DNA of 34,145 nucleotides from an uncultured Gammaproteobacteria bacterium (lineage in GTDB: Bacteria > Pseudomonadota > Gammaproteobacteria > CAMYKB01). The stretch lies in assembly GCA_947258875.1 (NCBI GenBank), contig CAMYKB010000004.1, positions 4,179-38,323 of the forward strand. The letters run 5' to 3'. The position numbers were made by a program, and so were the translations under genes. The notes beneath the pieces are model-generated. The model ran no database searches, was not told the origin of the DNA, and saw nothing but the letters and a program-made list of their open reading frames with translations. Of this stretch, positions 19,307 through 29,837 are shown in pieces (the stretch's first letter is position 1; each line of letters begins with the position of its first letter).

Positions 19307-22300
19307 ATGAGGTTTTTTATCAGGCGTTTTGCGGCTTACAGTTGGTTGCTTGCAGTGACCGGCCTGGTGTTGTTTGCAATATTAGTTGCAGTGGCCCGCC
19401 TGATGTTGCCGATGATTTCCGATTATCGTCAGGTCATCCAGAGCGAAGTCAGTGTTGCCCTGGGTAAGTCGGTGACTATCGGGCGTATCGAGGGTGAATG
19501 GGATGGAATCCTACCGCGTATTCGCCTGGATGATGTGCGTGTATTTGTAGAGGGTGCGGATAAAGCGCCACTGAGTTTTGAACGTGCTTACGTAAAACCA
19601 AAATACCTCGCTTCCTTGTTCGAGGGTCGTTTCCAGATTAATCAGGTCAGTGTCATTGGTGCGGATTTATCTTTCCTCAGGCAAGAGGATGGCGCAATTA
19701 TCCTTAGCGGGTTTGAATTGCAACAAGTGCCGGATGATGCCCGCCGGGAAGGCTTAATCGATTCACTGAATGAAGTCACGCTTAGCTTACTAAAAAGCCG
19801 TGTCCGCTGGATTGATCGTACGATTGATGTTGAATACCAATTCGATGAAGTCAACATTACTCTGCAATCTGCGGGTGAACGCCACCGTTTGTCGGCAAGC
19901 ATGGTACTGCCGGAGCATGTCGGTAAAGACCTGCGTGTGGGGGTTGATTTCACCGGGCGTCTGAGTGAGCCGGGTGGTTGGTCAGGACAGGTTTATGCGA
20001 ATGCCGTGGGCATGTCAGTCGGGGCACTTGCAGAGCGTAGTATCGCCAAACGTTATGGCCTGGATAAAGGGATCCTTGATCTGGAGAGCTGGAGCGATTG
20101 GCAGCAGGGTCGGCCAGTGCGGGTCCACGGCAGCCTGGGTATACATGAGGCTGGCCTCGATCTTCATGAAAACCGTCGCTTTGCCGGTGCAGCTGCTGAT
20201 CTGGATAGCCTGCAAAGCAATTTTTACTGGCTTAAACAAGAGCACGGCTGGTTATTGGATATAGACGGTCTGGATGTGTCGATCGGCAAGCAGTCATGGC
20301 CGCGCACGGGTATCGGCGTGGAATACACGGCTATGGCGGATGGCGTGCGCGCTCTGCGTCTGAGTTCAGATTATCTCAAGATACAGGATCTTTTGCCGTT
20401 TTTACTGGCGCAAAGCTGGTTGCACGATGATGTCGCGGAACAGCTCATCGCCCACCAGCCGGCTGCCGAGCTGAGTGATACAAAATTATTCTTGAGATTG
20501 GATGCCAACGGGCTGCAGGGCTATTCAGCGAGTGGACGATTTTTAGACCTCGGATTTCATGCGCGCGGGAATGTGCCTGGGGCTTCCGGCCTCGACGGTG
20601 AGTACAGCTTCGATAGCCATGGCGGCGAGCTCATTCTTGAAAGCCGTGACGCTCATTTTGCATATCCCCGTTGGTTTGTAAAAGGTTTCGATATTGATGA
20701 AGTGAACGGGCTGTTCGAGTGGCAAGACGAAAACTCGGAAATACGCCTGTCATCATCATTGTTTACCGTCCGCAATAATGATATCGACGTACAGGGCCGA
20801 GTGAACATGCGAATTAGTGATGCTGCCCCGCATCTTGATTTGCAGCTTGCTTATGCGAACGGCGACATCAGCAAGGTAAAAGATTACTTGCCGCAAAAGA
20901 TCATGCGCCCCAAAGTGGTGAAGTGGCTAACAGAGGGGTTGCTTGCTGGCAGGATAAAATCCGGTGGCCTGGTGTTTCTTGGGCCGCTCGACCAATTTCC
21001 TTTCCGCAAGGGTGAGGGTGTATTTGAAGCCCGCGCTGATGTGGTGGATGGCGTGTTGAATTACAAGCCAGGCTGGCCACAGGCGACGGGCCTTGCAGGT
21101 GAGCTGCTGTTCCGCAATCAATCACTTACAGCAGATGCACAAAGTGGACGGATTCTTGATAGTGTTCTTAAGCAAGGCGAGATTCAGATCAAGGATTTCT
21201 GGCGTGCCGCCGTTGAAATTGAGGGTCGGCTGCAGGGACCGGCGGGTGATGCCCTCGGCTATTTAATACAGACATCGTTGTTGAATCCGCAGGGTGCTGT
21301 CGCTGCGCAGCTGGAGACGCGCGGCGCTATGCAAACAGATCTCGATATCACGCTGCCGTTGGGCGCAAAATCAAAAGCCGTGATACCGCTGCGTGTTGCG
21401 GGTCGCGCCAAATTGAACGACGCCTATTTACGGATAAAATCTGTTGATCTCGCGTTCGAGAATATCAACGGTATGGTTGAATTTACCCCGGAAGGAAGTT
21501 TCGCAAAGGACGTCAGCGCGATATTACGTGGCCGTCCCGTCGAGATCTCGGCGACGCCGGGCCCGGATAACACCACTCAGGTAAATATTGAAGGACAATT
21601 GAGTGCGGAAACCTTATTGCGTGATGTACGCCATCCATTAGCAGACATGTTTAAGGGCTCTACCATGTGGAATGCCTGGGTGGGTATCCCCGCATATGGC
21701 AAGTCGAGCGGGTTGCGTTCCATGCCGATTACGCTGACTTCGGATCTTATGGGGGTGGTTGCTGACCTACCGGCACCGTTTATGAAGGATGGCACGAACC
21801 CTCGTGAATTCGTCTTGAGCACACAGATTATTGAAGGTCGCGAGCATAATCCCATCCGCATCCAATACGGGCAGGATGTGTCAGCTGTTTTTGAAGTCGC
21901 CGGTGACAAGGCAGGGACATATGTGCCGCGTGCAGAATTGCGTGTCAATCGTGGCGAGGCGCAATTACCCAACAAGGGTTTACACGTGAATGCCGGGTTG
22001 CACAACTTGTCTATGAACGATTGGCAGCAATGGTTACGTGATCACCCGGATATCAATATGCCGGGAAAGCAAACCACTCGACGCCCCTCCTTGCTCGAGT
22101 CATTGAGCATGCAGGTTGCTAATCTGCAATGGTCAGGGCAAACCTTCAGTGATTTTAATATCACTCTTAACCGGCAGAATGATGCATGGTTGGGTTATGT
22201 TGAGGCGCCGCTGTTGAAAGGCAAGATTTCCGTTCCGCTGGAGATGAAATCGGGTATCCCGATGGAACTGGATCTGGACTACTTGCAACTGAATGCCGGA

Positions 22301-23191
22301 ATGGGAGAGAAAAATGATGTCGCGATCGACCCGCGCCAACTACCCGCGCTGCGGGTTAACAGCAAGGTCTTTAAGTATAACGATATTGAATTAGCCGATC
22401 TGCATCTTGAAGCAACGCGCCTGGAAGAAGGTTTGCAGGTGCATAACTTCCAGTTCTCGGGGCCGCATTTTTCCGTGCGCGCCCATGGTGACTGGCTGGC
22501 GCTGGCCGCCAAGCAACAGCAGTCGAAATTTCGTATCAATATCGATAGTGATCAGGTAGCGAAAGCGCTTGCGCATGCCGGAATCAAAAACATATTCCAT
22601 GAGGGGACCGCTGAAATAGAGGCCGATGTGCACTGGCCCGATGCGCCGCATCACTTTGCTTTTATCGGTCTTAACGGTAGGGCGCAAGTGCGCATCCGGG
22701 ACGGCCGGCTTCGTGATATCGAGCCGGGTGCCGGACGTTTGCTGGGTCTGTTTAATCTTGGGGTACTGTCGCGGCGGCTGACACTCGATTTCAGTGATAT
22801 CTTCAAGGAAGGTTTCGGCTTCGACAAGATACAGGGTAATCTCTCCTTTGTTGACGCTGATGTGTATACCAATGATTTGCTGATCAAAGGCCCCTCCGCA
22901 GAAGTCGAGATAAAGGGCAGAACCGGGCTGGTGGCGCGCGATTATGACCAGATTGTGACCGTGGTTCCCCAGTTTGGTGCGGGTCTGCCAATTGCAGGTG
23001 CGGTAATCGGGGGGACTGGGGTTGGTGCTGCAGTACTCGTGCTTGAGCGCGCCATGAGGTCGCTGGGTGCTGATATCAGCCGTGTCGGTCAAATCGAGTA
23101 CCAGGTAAAGGGAGCCTGGGACGCGCCTGTGATAGAGCGCATACAAGAGCAGACGGAGGAGCTGCCCATTGACGAGCTGGATGACCATTAG
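19307..23191 (+). CDS. yhdP: YhdP family AsmA-like phospholipid transport protein
   Basis: This 1294-residue protein has one N-terminal transmembrane helix (about 13-35, WLLAVTGLVLFAILVAVARL) and a very long periplasmic beta-rich region, the AsmA-like/DUF3971 architecture (E. coli YhdP 1266). In E. coli YhdP, with TamB and YdbH, forms a hydrophobic bridge moving phospholipids from inner to outer membrane. The C-terminal AsmA signature region contains LRDIEPGAGRLLGLFNLGVL and a final glycine-rich segment. It follows rng by 31 bases, as in E. coli. The large antisense frames in this gene are shadows. Confidence 0.95.
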   Translation: MRFFIRRFAAYSWLLAVTGLVLFAILVAVARLMLPMISDYRQVIQSEVSVALGKSVTIGRIEGEWDGILPRIRLDDVRVFVEGADKAPLSFERAYVKPKYLASLFEGRFQINQVSVIGADLSFLRQEDGAIILSGFELQQVPDDARREGLIDSLNEVTLSLLKSRVRWIDRTIDVEYQFDEVNITLQSAGERHRLSASMVLPEHVGKDLRVGVDFTGRLSEPGGWSGQVYANAVGMSVGALAERSIAKRYGLDKGILDLESWSDWQQGRPVRVHGSLGIHEAGLDLHENRRFAGAAADLDSLQSNFYWLKQEHGWLLDIDGLDVSIGKQSWPRTGIGVEYTAMADGVRALRLSSDYLKIQDLLPFLLAQSWLHDDVAEQLIAHQPAAELSDTKLFLRLDANGLQGYSASGRFLDLGFHARGNVPGASGLDGEYSFDSHGGELILESRDAHFAYPRWFVKGFDIDEVNGLFEWQDENSEIRLSSSLFTVRNNDIDVQGRVNMRISDAAPHLDLQLAYANGDISKVKDYLPQKIMRPKVVKWLTEGLLAGRIKSGGLVFLGPLDQFPFRKGEGVFEARADVVDGVLNYKPGWPQATGLAGELLFRNQSLTADAQSGRILDSVLKQGEIQIKDFWRAAVEIEGRLQGPAGDALGYLIQTSLLNPQGAVAAQLETRGAMQTDLDITLPLGAKSKAVIPLRVAGRAKLNDAYLRIKSVDLAFENINGMVEFTPEGSFAKDVSAILRGRPVEISATPGPDNTTQVNIEGQLSAETLLRDVRHPLADMFKGSTMWNAWVGIPAYGKSSGLRSMPITLTSDLMGVVADLPAPFMKDGTNPREFVLSTQIIEGREHNPIRIQYGQDVSAVFEVAGDKAGTYVPRAELRVNRGEAQLPNKGLHVNAGLHNLSMNDWQQWLRDHPDINMPGKQTTRRPSLLESLSMQVANLQWSGQTFSDFNITLNRQNDAWLGYVEAPLLKGKISVPLEMKSGIPMELDLDYLQLNAGMGEKNDVAIDPRQLPALRVNSKVFKYNDIELADLHLEATRLEEGLQVHNFQFSGPHFSVRAHGDWLALAAKQQQSKFRINIDSDQVAKALAHAGIKNIFHEGTAEIEADVHWPDAPHHFAFIGLNGRAQVRIRDGRLRDIEPGAGRLLGLFNLGVLSRRLTLDFSDIFKEGFGFDKIQGNLSFVDADVYTNDLLIKGPSAEVEIKGRTGLVARDYDQIVTVVPQFGAGLPIAGAVIGGTGVGAAVLVLERAMRSLGADISRVGQIEYQVKGAWDAPVIERIQEQTEELPIDELDDH

Positions 23192-23432
23192 TCCCTAAAA
23201 CCGTTGTGGTTAGACAGACGGAGGGTCAAAAAAGGCTGATTTGATGGTATCCTGCGAACAGTAGTGATTTGCAAGGACGCGAGCGTCTATTCCTCGTAAG
23301 CATAAGACCTGACTTACAGTTGTGTCTGATCGCTGACGGCGCCCGGGACCGGGTGGCGCATGAATCCGTCCAGGCATTTCATCGAGTAACGTAGCGTTTA
23401 CTCCTGTTCACAAAATACGGGATCTGTAATCT
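23192..23432 (+). other. 241-base structured non-coding spacer before the nitrilase gene
   Basis: There is no plausible gene on either strand. Several short hairpins are visible: GTAAG/CTTAC near 23298-23320, a GC-rich gcgcccgggaccgggtggcg segment at 23339-23358, and GAGTAA (23384-23389) with TTACTC (23398-23403). No T run follows them. It may be a structured 5' leader or simply hold a promoter; I recognise no known riboswitch or 6S RNA. Confidence 0.35.
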
Positions 23433-24263
23433 ATGAAAAAGGTTGCCGCCATTCAAATGGCGTCTGGCCCCAATGTCGAAGCAAATCTGCTTGAAGCAGG
23501 TCGCTTGGTCACGAATGCCGTCGATGCGGGTGCAGAGCTGGTCGTTCTGCCAGAAAATTTTGCACTAATGGGCATGTCGGAACTCGATAAGGTCAAAATT
23601 CGTGAAGCCGAAGGTGACGGCCGTATCCAGGGCTTTCTTGCCGAACAAGCAAGTAAGCACGGTGTTTGGCTGGTGGGTGGGACGCTGCCCCTGGAGTGTA
23701 GCGATGCAAATAAAGTTTATGCGGCATGCCTTCTCTATGACGACGAGGGCGCACAGGTTGCCCGTTATGACAAGATCCACCTGTTCGATGTCGAGTTGAT
23801 CGACAGCGGTGAGAGCTATAACGAGTCGTCAACCATAGAGCACGGCAGTGACATCGTGGTGGTGGATACTCCCTTCGGTAAGCTAGGGCTGGCGGTGTGT
23901 TACGACCTGCGCTTCCCGGAATTGTTTCGCAGTATGCTCGACAAAGGCGTAGAGCTGATTACGTTGCCCTCGGCTTTTACAGCGCTGACGGGTAAGGCGC
24001 ACTGGGAGAGCTTGATACGTGCGCGTGCCATAGAAAACCTGTCCTATGTCATCGCCTCCGCACAAGGTGGCTACCATGTAAACGGGCGTGAGACCCATGG
24101 TGATGCCATGATCGTCGATCCCTGGGGTCATATACTTGATCGTTTGCCACATGGTTCTGGCATAGTGGTCGCCGATATTGACCTCGCGCGACTGCGTTCC
24201 ACCCGCCGGAGTTTTCCGACTATTGAACACCGCCGCCTTGCATGTGAGGTTAGCGCGTCATGA
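23433..24263 (+). CDS. nitrilase-superfamily carbon-nitrogen hydrolase (Nit1/NitFhit-like)
   Basis: This 276-residue amidase has the full catalytic triad: E41 (LPENFALMG), K114 (RYDKIHLFD) and C156 ([14 protein letters not shown]). The sequence around [18 protein letters not shown] resembles Nit1-type enzymes, which hydrolyse deaminated glutathione in metabolite repair; that substrate is inferred. Its place between yhdP and tldD is common in non-enteric gammaproteobacteria. It overlaps tldD by 4 bases (ATGA), so the two are translationally coupled. Confidence 0.9.
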   Translation: MKKVAAIQMASGPNVEANLLEAGRLVTNAVDAGAELVVLPENFALMGMSELDKVKIREAEGDGRIQGFLAEQASKHGVWLVGGTLPLECSDANKVYAACLLYDDEGAQVARYDKIHLFDVELIDSGESYNESSTIEHGSDIVVVDTPFGKLGLAVCYDLRFPELFRSMLDKGVELITLPSAFTALTGKAHWESLIRARAIENLSYVIASAQGGYHVNGRETHGDAMIVDPWGHILDRLPHGSGIVVADIDLARLRSTRRSFPTIEHRRLACEVSAS

Positions 24264-25702
24264 GCACAGCTCTTGATATTGCGCGCGCGCATATCTTGAG
24301 TCCTGCAGGGCTTGAGGATCGCGATTTGGACGGCGTAATGTCCAGCCTGTTGGGCGCTGCTATTGATAATGGTGACCTGTATTTTCAGTTGAGCAGGCAC
24401 GAAGCATGGTCGCTGGAAGATGGCGTCGTCAAAGATGCCAGCTATAACGTCGATCAGGGCGTAGGCCTGCGCGCCATCAGTGGTGACAAGACAGGTTTTG
24501 CCTATTCCGATGAAATAATATTGCCGGCGTTGCTGGAAGCCTCGAAAGCTGCGCGCAGTATCGCACGCAGCGGTACCAGTGGTAGTTTGCAGAGCTGGCA
24601 GCAACGCAGTGGTCATGCGTTATACATGCCTGAGAATCCGTTGGACAGCTTGCAGGCGCAGGATAAAATCGAATTATTGCAACGTATTGATGGCGAAGCG
24701 CGCCGCCAGGATACGCGCGTCAAGCAAGTCATGGTGAGTATCAGCGGTGTGCACGATATCGTGATGGTGATGGCCAGTGATGGCACGGTGGCTGCTGATG
24801 TGCGGCCGTTGGTACGTTTTAATATCAATGTGATTGTGGAGCATGAGGGGCGTCGTGAGCAGGGTAGTGCAGGTGGCGGAGGTCGCTTTGGTTATGATTA
24901 CTTCCTGCAGGACAGCCGGGCCGAGGGTTATGCGCGTGAGGCGGTACGCCAGGCCCTGGTGAATCTTGAAGCCGTCGATGCTCCCGCAGGCAACATGACG
25001 GTTGTGTTAGGTGCTGGCTGGCCCGGTGTACTATTGCATGAGGCTATCGGTCACGGTCTTGAGGGTGATTTTAATCGCAAGGGTACATCGGCGTTTTGTA
25101 ATCGTATTGGCGAACAGGTCGCCAGCCCGGGTGTTACCGTAGTCGATGACGGCACGCTGCCGGAACGGCGCGGATCCCTGAATATTGATGACGAGGGTTC
25201 GCCGACACAGTGCACTACGCTTATTGAGAACGGGATTCTCAAAGGCTATATGCAGGATAAACTCAATGCCAGACTCATGGGTGTTGCAGCCACCGGTAAC
25301 GGCCGCCGCGAATCTTATGCGCACCTGCCTATGCCGCGCATGACCAACACCTACATGCTTGCCGGTAACCATGATCCACAAGAAATTATCGCCTCCGTCG
25401 ATAACGGTTTTTATGCCGTAAACTTCGGTGGCGGTCAGGTTGATATCACCTCTGGCAAGTTCGTATTTTCCGCCTCAGAGGCATATCTGATCAAAAATGG
25501 CAAACTGGCCGAGCCTGTCAAGGGCGCTACCCTGATTGGCAACGGCCCTGATGTGCTGACTCGTGTGTCCATGGTAGGTAATGACCTGCAGCTGGATGCC
25601 GGAGTAGGTACCTGTGGTAAGGATGGCCAGAGCGTGCCGGTTGGCGTAGGCCAGCCCACCTTGCGTATCGACGGGATGACCGTAGGCGGCACATCAGGCT
25701 GA
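24260..25702 (+). CDS. tldD: metalloprotease subunit TldD
   Basis: This 480-residue protein (E. coli 481) is the catalytic half of the TldD/TldE heterodimer, which degrades unfolded peptides and processes microcin B17 and CcdA. The zinc site is visible as [11 protein letters not shown], an HExxxH motif with H260 and H264. The C-terminal [31 protein letters not shown] is diagnostic. It begins inside the last codons of the nitrilase gene. pmbA, the partner subunit, starts 82 bases downstream, so both halves are in one run here, unlike E. coli. Confidence 0.97.
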   Translation: MSTALDIARAHILSPAGLEDRDLDGVMSSLLGAAIDNGDLYFQLSRHEAWSLEDGVVKDASYNVDQGVGLRAISGDKTGFAYSDEIILPALLEASKAARSIARSGTSGSLQSWQQRSGHALYMPENPLDSLQAQDKIELLQRIDGEARRQDTRVKQVMVSISGVHDIVMVMASDGTVAADVRPLVRFNINVIVEHEGRREQGSAGGGGRFGYDYFLQDSRAEGYAREAVRQALVNLEAVDAPAGNMTVVLGAGWPGVLLHEAIGHGLEGDFNRKGTSAFCNRIGEQVASPGVTVVDDGTLPERRGSLNIDDEGSPTQCTTLIENGILKGYMQDKLNARLMGVAATGNGRRESYAHLPMPRMTNTYMLAGNHDPQEIIASVDNGFYAVNFGGGQVDITSGKFVFSASEAYLIKNGKLAEPVKGATLIGNGPDVLTRVSMVGNDLQLDAGVGTCGKDGQSVPVGVGQPTLRIDGMTVGGTSG

Positions 25703-25784
25703 TGTCCAAAAGCAGTGGCGTTTCTACCGCGCTGGCATTGAAAATCCCAATCACCTTAATAAAGCTTCACATGAGGATGTTTAC

Positions 25785-27128
25785 GTGGCGGCTATAAATA
25801 CCCTGCAACAGGATAACGACACATGTCGTGATTTGGTTGCGCACATAATCGATAAGGCCAAACAGTGCGGCGCCAGTGCCGCCGAAGTAGGCGTTAACAT
25901 CAACAAAGGCCTGTCCGTTAATGTGCGCGAAGGTGAAGTTGAGACACTCGAACACCACAACGACCGAGGGTTGGGTGTCACGGTGTATTTTGGTCAGCGG
26001 AAAGGTTCAGCAAGTACCTCAGACCTGAATATGAATGCGGTTGATGGCGCGTTACAAGCGGCCTGCGATATTGCGCGCTTCACTGCAGAAGATCCCTGTT
26101 CTGGGCTTGCCGACGAGGCCTTGATGGCCCGTAATATCCCGGATCTGGAGCTGGATCATCCCTGGGACATTACGCCACTGCAGGCGATCGAACTGGCACA
26201 GCGCAGTGAAACGGTAGCGCGTGAGGCGGATGCGCGTATTGTGAATACTGATGGCGCATCGTTGAGTAGCGTGCGTGGCAGCTCGGTGTATGGCAACAGC
26301 CATGGTTTTATTGGGGCATATAATACAACGCGGCATAGCCTCAGTTGTTCAGTCATTGGCGAGCAAGATGGAAATATGCAGCGCGACTATTGGTATAGCG
26401 TGGCGCGGGATAGCAAGGAATTGGAAACGCCCGAGGCTGTAGGGGGGAGGGCGGCGGAGCGTACGCTACAACGCCTCGGTGCCGTTAAGTTATCCACTCG
26501 GCAATGCCCTGTAATCATCTCGGCTGATCTTGCCCGTGGCTTGTTGGGGCATTTTGTCTCCGCCATTAGTGGTGGCGCCTTATATCGCCAAGCTTCATTT
26601 CTGCTGGATTACCTCGGCAAGCGTGTATTTCCGGAGTTTGTGTGTATCCAGGAGCAACCCCACCTGAAACGTGCGCTGGGTAGTGCCGCGTTCGACAGTG
26701 AGGGTGTGGCTACACACAGCAGAGATATTGTCATTGATGGTGTTTTACAGTCCTACGTGTTGAGCAGTTATTCGGCTTGCCGACTGGGCCTAGAGACTAC
26801 CGGTAATGCTGGCGGTGTGCATAATCTCGGAATTACCCCTGGTGAACAGGATTTGCAGGGTTTGATAAGGGCCATGAATACCGGGCTGTTGGTGACCGAG
26901 CTCATCGGTCATGGTGTCAATACCGTAACGGGAGATTATTCTCGCGGTGCTGCAGGCTTCTGGGTGGAGAATGGTGAGCTCGCTTATCCTGTAGAGGAGA
27001 TTACGATTGCAGGTAATCTCAAAGAAATGTTCATGCAGATTGTGGCGGTGGCGAACGATGTCGATCGCCGCGGTAGTATCTACAGCGGTTCACTATTGAT
27101 CGAACAAATGACAATAGCTGGTGAGTGA
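25785..27128 (+). CDS. pmbA: TldE/PmbA, non-catalytic partner of TldD
   Basis: This 447-residue TldE subunit (E. coli PmbA 450) lacks the HExxxH site, as expected for the partner. Typical segments are GLSVNVREGEVETLEHHNDRG near the N-terminus and HNLGITPGEQDLQGLIRAM, TGDYSRGAAGFWVENGELAYPVEEITIAGNL near the C-terminus (given here in two parts). The start is GTG 25785, preceded by GAGGA at a good distance; ATGs at 25771 and 25777 are out of frame. The yjgA (darP) gene that often neighbours pmbA is absent. It ends 10 bases from the convergent DUF3108 gene. Confidence 0.95.
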   Translation: MAAINTLQQDNDTCRDLVAHIIDKAKQCGASAAEVGVNINKGLSVNVREGEVETLEHHNDRGLGVTVYFGQRKGSASTSDLNMNAVDGALQAACDIARFTAEDPCSGLADEALMARNIPDLELDHPWDITPLQAIELAQRSETVAREADARIVNTDGASLSSVRGSSVYGNSHGFIGAYNTTRHSLSCSVIGEQDGNMQRDYWYSVARDSKELETPEAVGGRAAERTLQRLGAVKLSTRQCPVIISADLARGLLGHFVSAISGGALYRQASFLLDYLGKRVFPEFVCIQEQPHLKRALGSAAFDSEGVATHSRDIVIDGVLQSYVLSSYSACRLGLETTGNAGGVHNLGITPGEQDLQGLIRAMNTGLLVTELIGHGVNTVTGDYSRGAAGFWVENGELAYPVEEITIAGNLKEMFMQIVAVANDVDRRGSIYSGSLLIEQMTIAGE

Positions 27129-27138
27129 AGCGTTAGGA

Positions 27139-27906
27139 TCAGAGTTGCGGCGTGCCTGTGTTTCCCTGCTGCCACTTTACATCGGTAAGTTGCATCGACA
27201 TTACGGTGTTACCATATTCCTGTTTCTCGATCTTCACCGGTAGGTTATGTAGTCGTTTTGCGTACCAGCCGGTATAGGTGGTCTTTTTCTTGTTATTCCG
27301 CACACGTTGAATCTTGATGGTTTCCAACTTGCCTAGTGCAGTATCGATTGTTTCACTACCCAGATTGGTAAAGTTGTAGGTGACTAATTTGCCCTTGTTA
27401 ATGACAGGATAGCTGAGGTTTTGCGCACCGTTGACGGCGTCACGCATCAGTGCGAGCTGTAGTGAAAAGTTATCCATTGTACCTTGTGGTAATTCAATGG
27501 TCTGTTGTTGCCCCTTTTTCTCGATGGTTGCCTTCTGTTGGGCCCAGTCAAAGCGGTAATACAGATTGCGATTCTTGTCGCTGCCAATGAGTTTATAAGT
27601 GTACTCGAGCGGCAGGATCTGGTTGTCTTGTTCGGTCATTACGCTGTTTTCTATCGCCTTGTGTTTTTTAAACAATGCGGCTGCGATCCCGATCGGTTTG
27701 CTACGGGATTGGTAGGTCAGTATATCGCCTTCGCGTTGCAGGCTGATTGTCGAGCGTGCGACACTCATGCCACTATAGGCGACCTTGTATTCCGCGGTGA
27801 AGGAGGGAATGGGAGCGGAGGTGCTGTCATCAGCAGTGATAGTTGCCGCTGCAAGGCTGCATGCGATTGCAAGTAGCAGGCAAAGACGTTTTTTTATAAG
27901 GTTCAC
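27139..27906 (-). CDS. DUF3108 exported protein
   Basis: This 255-residue protein has a cleavable signal peptide (basic NLIKKR, then hydrophobic to about residue 25, likely cut after TADD or ATITA). The remainder is a beta-rich periplasmic domain matching DUF3108, with FTAEYKVAYSGMSVARSTISL early and KLVTYNFTNLGSETIDTALG in the middle. Its function is unknown. The start is GTG and overlaps the purN stop by 4 bases (GTGA), so it is translationally coupled to purN. The link of DUF3108 to purMN recurs in gammaproteobacteria. Confidence 0.85.
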   Translation of the reverse strand: MNLIKKRLCLLLAIACSLAAATITADDSTSAPIPSFTAEYKVAYSGMSVARSTISLQREGDILTYQSRSKPIGIAAALFKKHKAIENSVMTEQDNQILPLEYTYKLIGSDKNRNLYYRFDWAQQKATIEKKGQQQTIELPQGTMDNFSLQLALMRDAVNGAQNLSYPVINKGKLVTYNFTNLGSETIDTALGKLETIKIQRVRNNKKKTTYTGWYAKRLHNLPVKIEKQEYGNTVMSMQLTDVKWQQGNTGTPQL

Positions 27907-28580
27907 TTTGCGGTTACCTTAATGGGTAATTCATCTGCCATGATGGCTTGCATTAATGGTTTGTTATCCATATACACCTGATTGTTGTTCATTTTGATGC
28001 GTCCTGTGCAATACCAGCTGACCGCAAGTGGGTAGATGATATGTTCCTGATGCACTACGCGCGTGGTAAGGCTTTCTACATCATCGTTATCCAATACCGA
28101 GATCTTGGACTGGATGATCACTGGCCCACCATCCAGTTTGCTGGTAACAAAATGAACACTGCATCCGTGGTAATCGACGCCGGCGTCCAATGCGCGCTGG
28201 TGGGTGTTGAGGCCACGAAAATTCGGTAGCAGGGAAGGGTGAATATTCAACATGCGGCCTTCAAAATGACGAATGAAATTGTCTGTCAGGATGCGCATGA
28301 AGCCTGCCAATACCACTAGCTCAGGTTTGTAGACTTCGATGCGCTGCATTAGTTCAGCGTCAAATTTCTCACGGCTGTCGAATTGCGTATGATCGATAAC
28401 CTCGACCGGAATGCCGTGTCGTTGCGCGCGTTCCAGGCCATATACACCAGCACGGTTGCTGATCACGGCCTTGATCTCGCCTGTGATATCGCCGCTGTGG
28501 ATTGCGTCGATGATGGCTTGCAGGTTGCTGCCATTACCCGAGATCAGGACAACAATGGGTAATGGACTCTGTTTACTCAT
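27903..28580 (-). CDS. purN: phosphoribosylglycinamide formyltransferase
   Basis: This 225-residue GAR transformylase uses 10-formyl-THF in purine synthesis. It has SGNGSNLQAIID (14-25), the catalytic residues N112 and H114 (LNIHPSLLPNFRG) and D150 (SKLDGGPVI), with the same 38-residue spacing between N and D as E. coli PurN (N106/D144). It is slightly longer than E. coli PurN (212). It follows purM by 3 bases, so it lies in an operon purM-purN-DUF3108. Confidence 0.97.
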   Translation of the reverse strand: MSKQSPLPIVVLISGNGSNLQAIIDAIHSGDITGEIKAVISNRAGVYGLERAQRHGIPVEVIDHTQFDSREKFDAELMQRIEVYKPELVVLAGFMRILTDNFIRHFEGRMLNIHPSLLPNFRGLNTHQRALDAGVDYHGCSVHFVTSKLDGGPVIIQSKISVLDNDDVESLTTRVVHQEHIIYPLAVSWYCTGRIKMNNNQVYMDNKPLMQAIMADELPIKVTAK

Positions 28581-28583
28581 GCT

Positions 28584-29639
28584 CTATTTATAGTCTACTG
28601 CTGGAGCAGTGCTCGACGCTTCGACATGACCAATCACCCGAGATTCGATACCGTCGCTGGCACAATGCTCCAAGAGCGTATCGACCTCATCTTGAGCTGC
28701 CAGAATCATCATGCCGATTCCACAGTTGAAGGTGCGTAGCATTTCGCTTTCTTCCACCCTGCCCTGTTTTTGAAGCCAGTGGAAGATTTCCGGGCGCTGC
28801 CAGCTGGAGGTATCGATGATGGCCCGAGTTCCTTGTGGTAGCACGCGCGGCAGGTTTTCCGTAATGCCTCCGCCTGTAATGTGGGCCAGGGCATGTAGAC
28901 TGCTTTTTTGAATAACAGGCAGCAGGGTCTTAACGTAGATTCGCGTGGGCGTGAGCAGGGTTTCACCCAGTGTCGAATCGGCAAATGGCATATCGAGTGG
29001 GCTGCCGCTGACATCGATGATCCTGCGTATTAAGGAGTAGCCATTAGAGTGTGGGCCACTCGAGGCCAGTCCAATGATCACGTCGCCGCTCTGCACGCGT
29101 GCCGGATCCAGCATTTGATCCTTTTCGACCACGCCGACACTGAAACCGGCCAGGTCGTATTCGTCTTCTGCATACATGCCCGGCATTTCTGCGGTTTCGC
29201 CGCCGATCAATGCCGCCCCGGCCTGTAGACAACCCTCGGTAATGCCCTCGATGACTGCGGCCGCATCACCCACACATAATTTGCCGGTGGCGAAGTAATC
29301 CAGGAAGAACAGAGGTTGCGCGCCTGAAACTACGATGTCATTGACGCACATTGCCACCAGGTCTATGCCAATTGTGTTATGTATACCAAGCTCTTGCGCC
29401 AATTTTAGTTTAGTGCCCACGCCATCTGTCCCGGATACCAACACGGGATTACGGTAGCGGTCAGCTGCCAATTCGAACAGGCCGCCAAAGCCGCCCAGCC
29501 CGGACAGCACGCCGGGTATCCGGGTGCGTGCGACTGCGGGTTTGATACGCTGCACCAGTTCATCTCCGGCATCGATATCAACTCCCGCGTCGCGGTAATT
29601 GAGTCCCTGTGGCGGCTTGTTTTGCGGGGGTATGGACAT
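28584..29639 (-). CDS. purM: phosphoribosylformylglycinamidine cyclo-ligase (AIR synthetase)
   Basis: This 351-residue ATP-dependent enzyme makes aminoimidazole ribonucleotide. Diagnostic stretches are [20 protein letters not shown] at the N-terminus, [45 protein letters not shown] and [18 protein letters not shown] strong ribosome-binding site AAGGAG (complement of 29646-29651) lies 6 bases before the ATG. It is the first gene of the purM-purN-DUF3108 operon and is divergent from the pgsA-like gene. A PurR operator was not recognised. Confidence 0.97.
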   Translation of the reverse strand: MSIPPQNKPPQGLNYRDAGVDIDAGDELVQRIKPAVARTRIPGVLSGLGGFGGLFELAADRYRNPVLVSGTDGVGTKLKLAQELGIHNTIGIDLVAMCVNDIVVSGAQPLFFLDYFATGKLCVGDAAAVIEGITEGCLQAGAALIGGETAEMPGMYAEDEYDLAGFSVGVVEKDQMLDPARVQSGDVIIGLASSGPHSNGYSLIRRIIDVSGSPLDMPFADSTLGETLLTPTRIYVKTLLPVIQKSSLHALAHITGGGITENLPRVLPQGTRAIIDTSSWQRPEIFHWLQKQGRVEESEMLRTFNCGIGMMILAAQDEVDTLLEHCASDGIESRVIGHVEASSTAPAVDYK

Positions 29640-29768
29640 GATTTACTCCTTGGCACGGGCGCATGATGTTAGCGGTCTGTATCGGGCCTGTAAACTCGTA
29701 ATCGCCCTGATTCCAGGTGATCTTGTGTTATGTTTGCTACAGAGTCACAGATAACCGTCTGGGTTGAA

Positions 29769-29797
29769 TTCAGTGTGTCCAGCGCATTGCGTATAAT
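29769..29797 (+). promoter_or_regulatory. predicted promoter for pgsA-like/perM/hda operon
   Basis: A perfect TATAAT lies at 29792-29797 with TTCAGT 17 bases upstream (29769-29774) as a weak -35. The predicted start near 29804 leaves a leader of about 34 bases before the GTG at 29838. This is in the 198-base divergent region shared with purM. Confidence 0.5.
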
Positions 29798-29837
29798 TAC
29801 GGTAGGGAAGGTCGATTTCATGGGGTCTGGATAGCCG

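Noticed and set aside
22391-23188. 265-codon antisense frame within yhdP
   Set aside because: It lies entirely opposite a well-supported gene and has no recognisable motifs; it is a codon-bias shadow.
23192-23432. 6S RNA or known riboswitch
   Set aside because: The characteristic central bubble and conserved arms of 6S RNA and the consensus boxes of common riboswitches are not seen.
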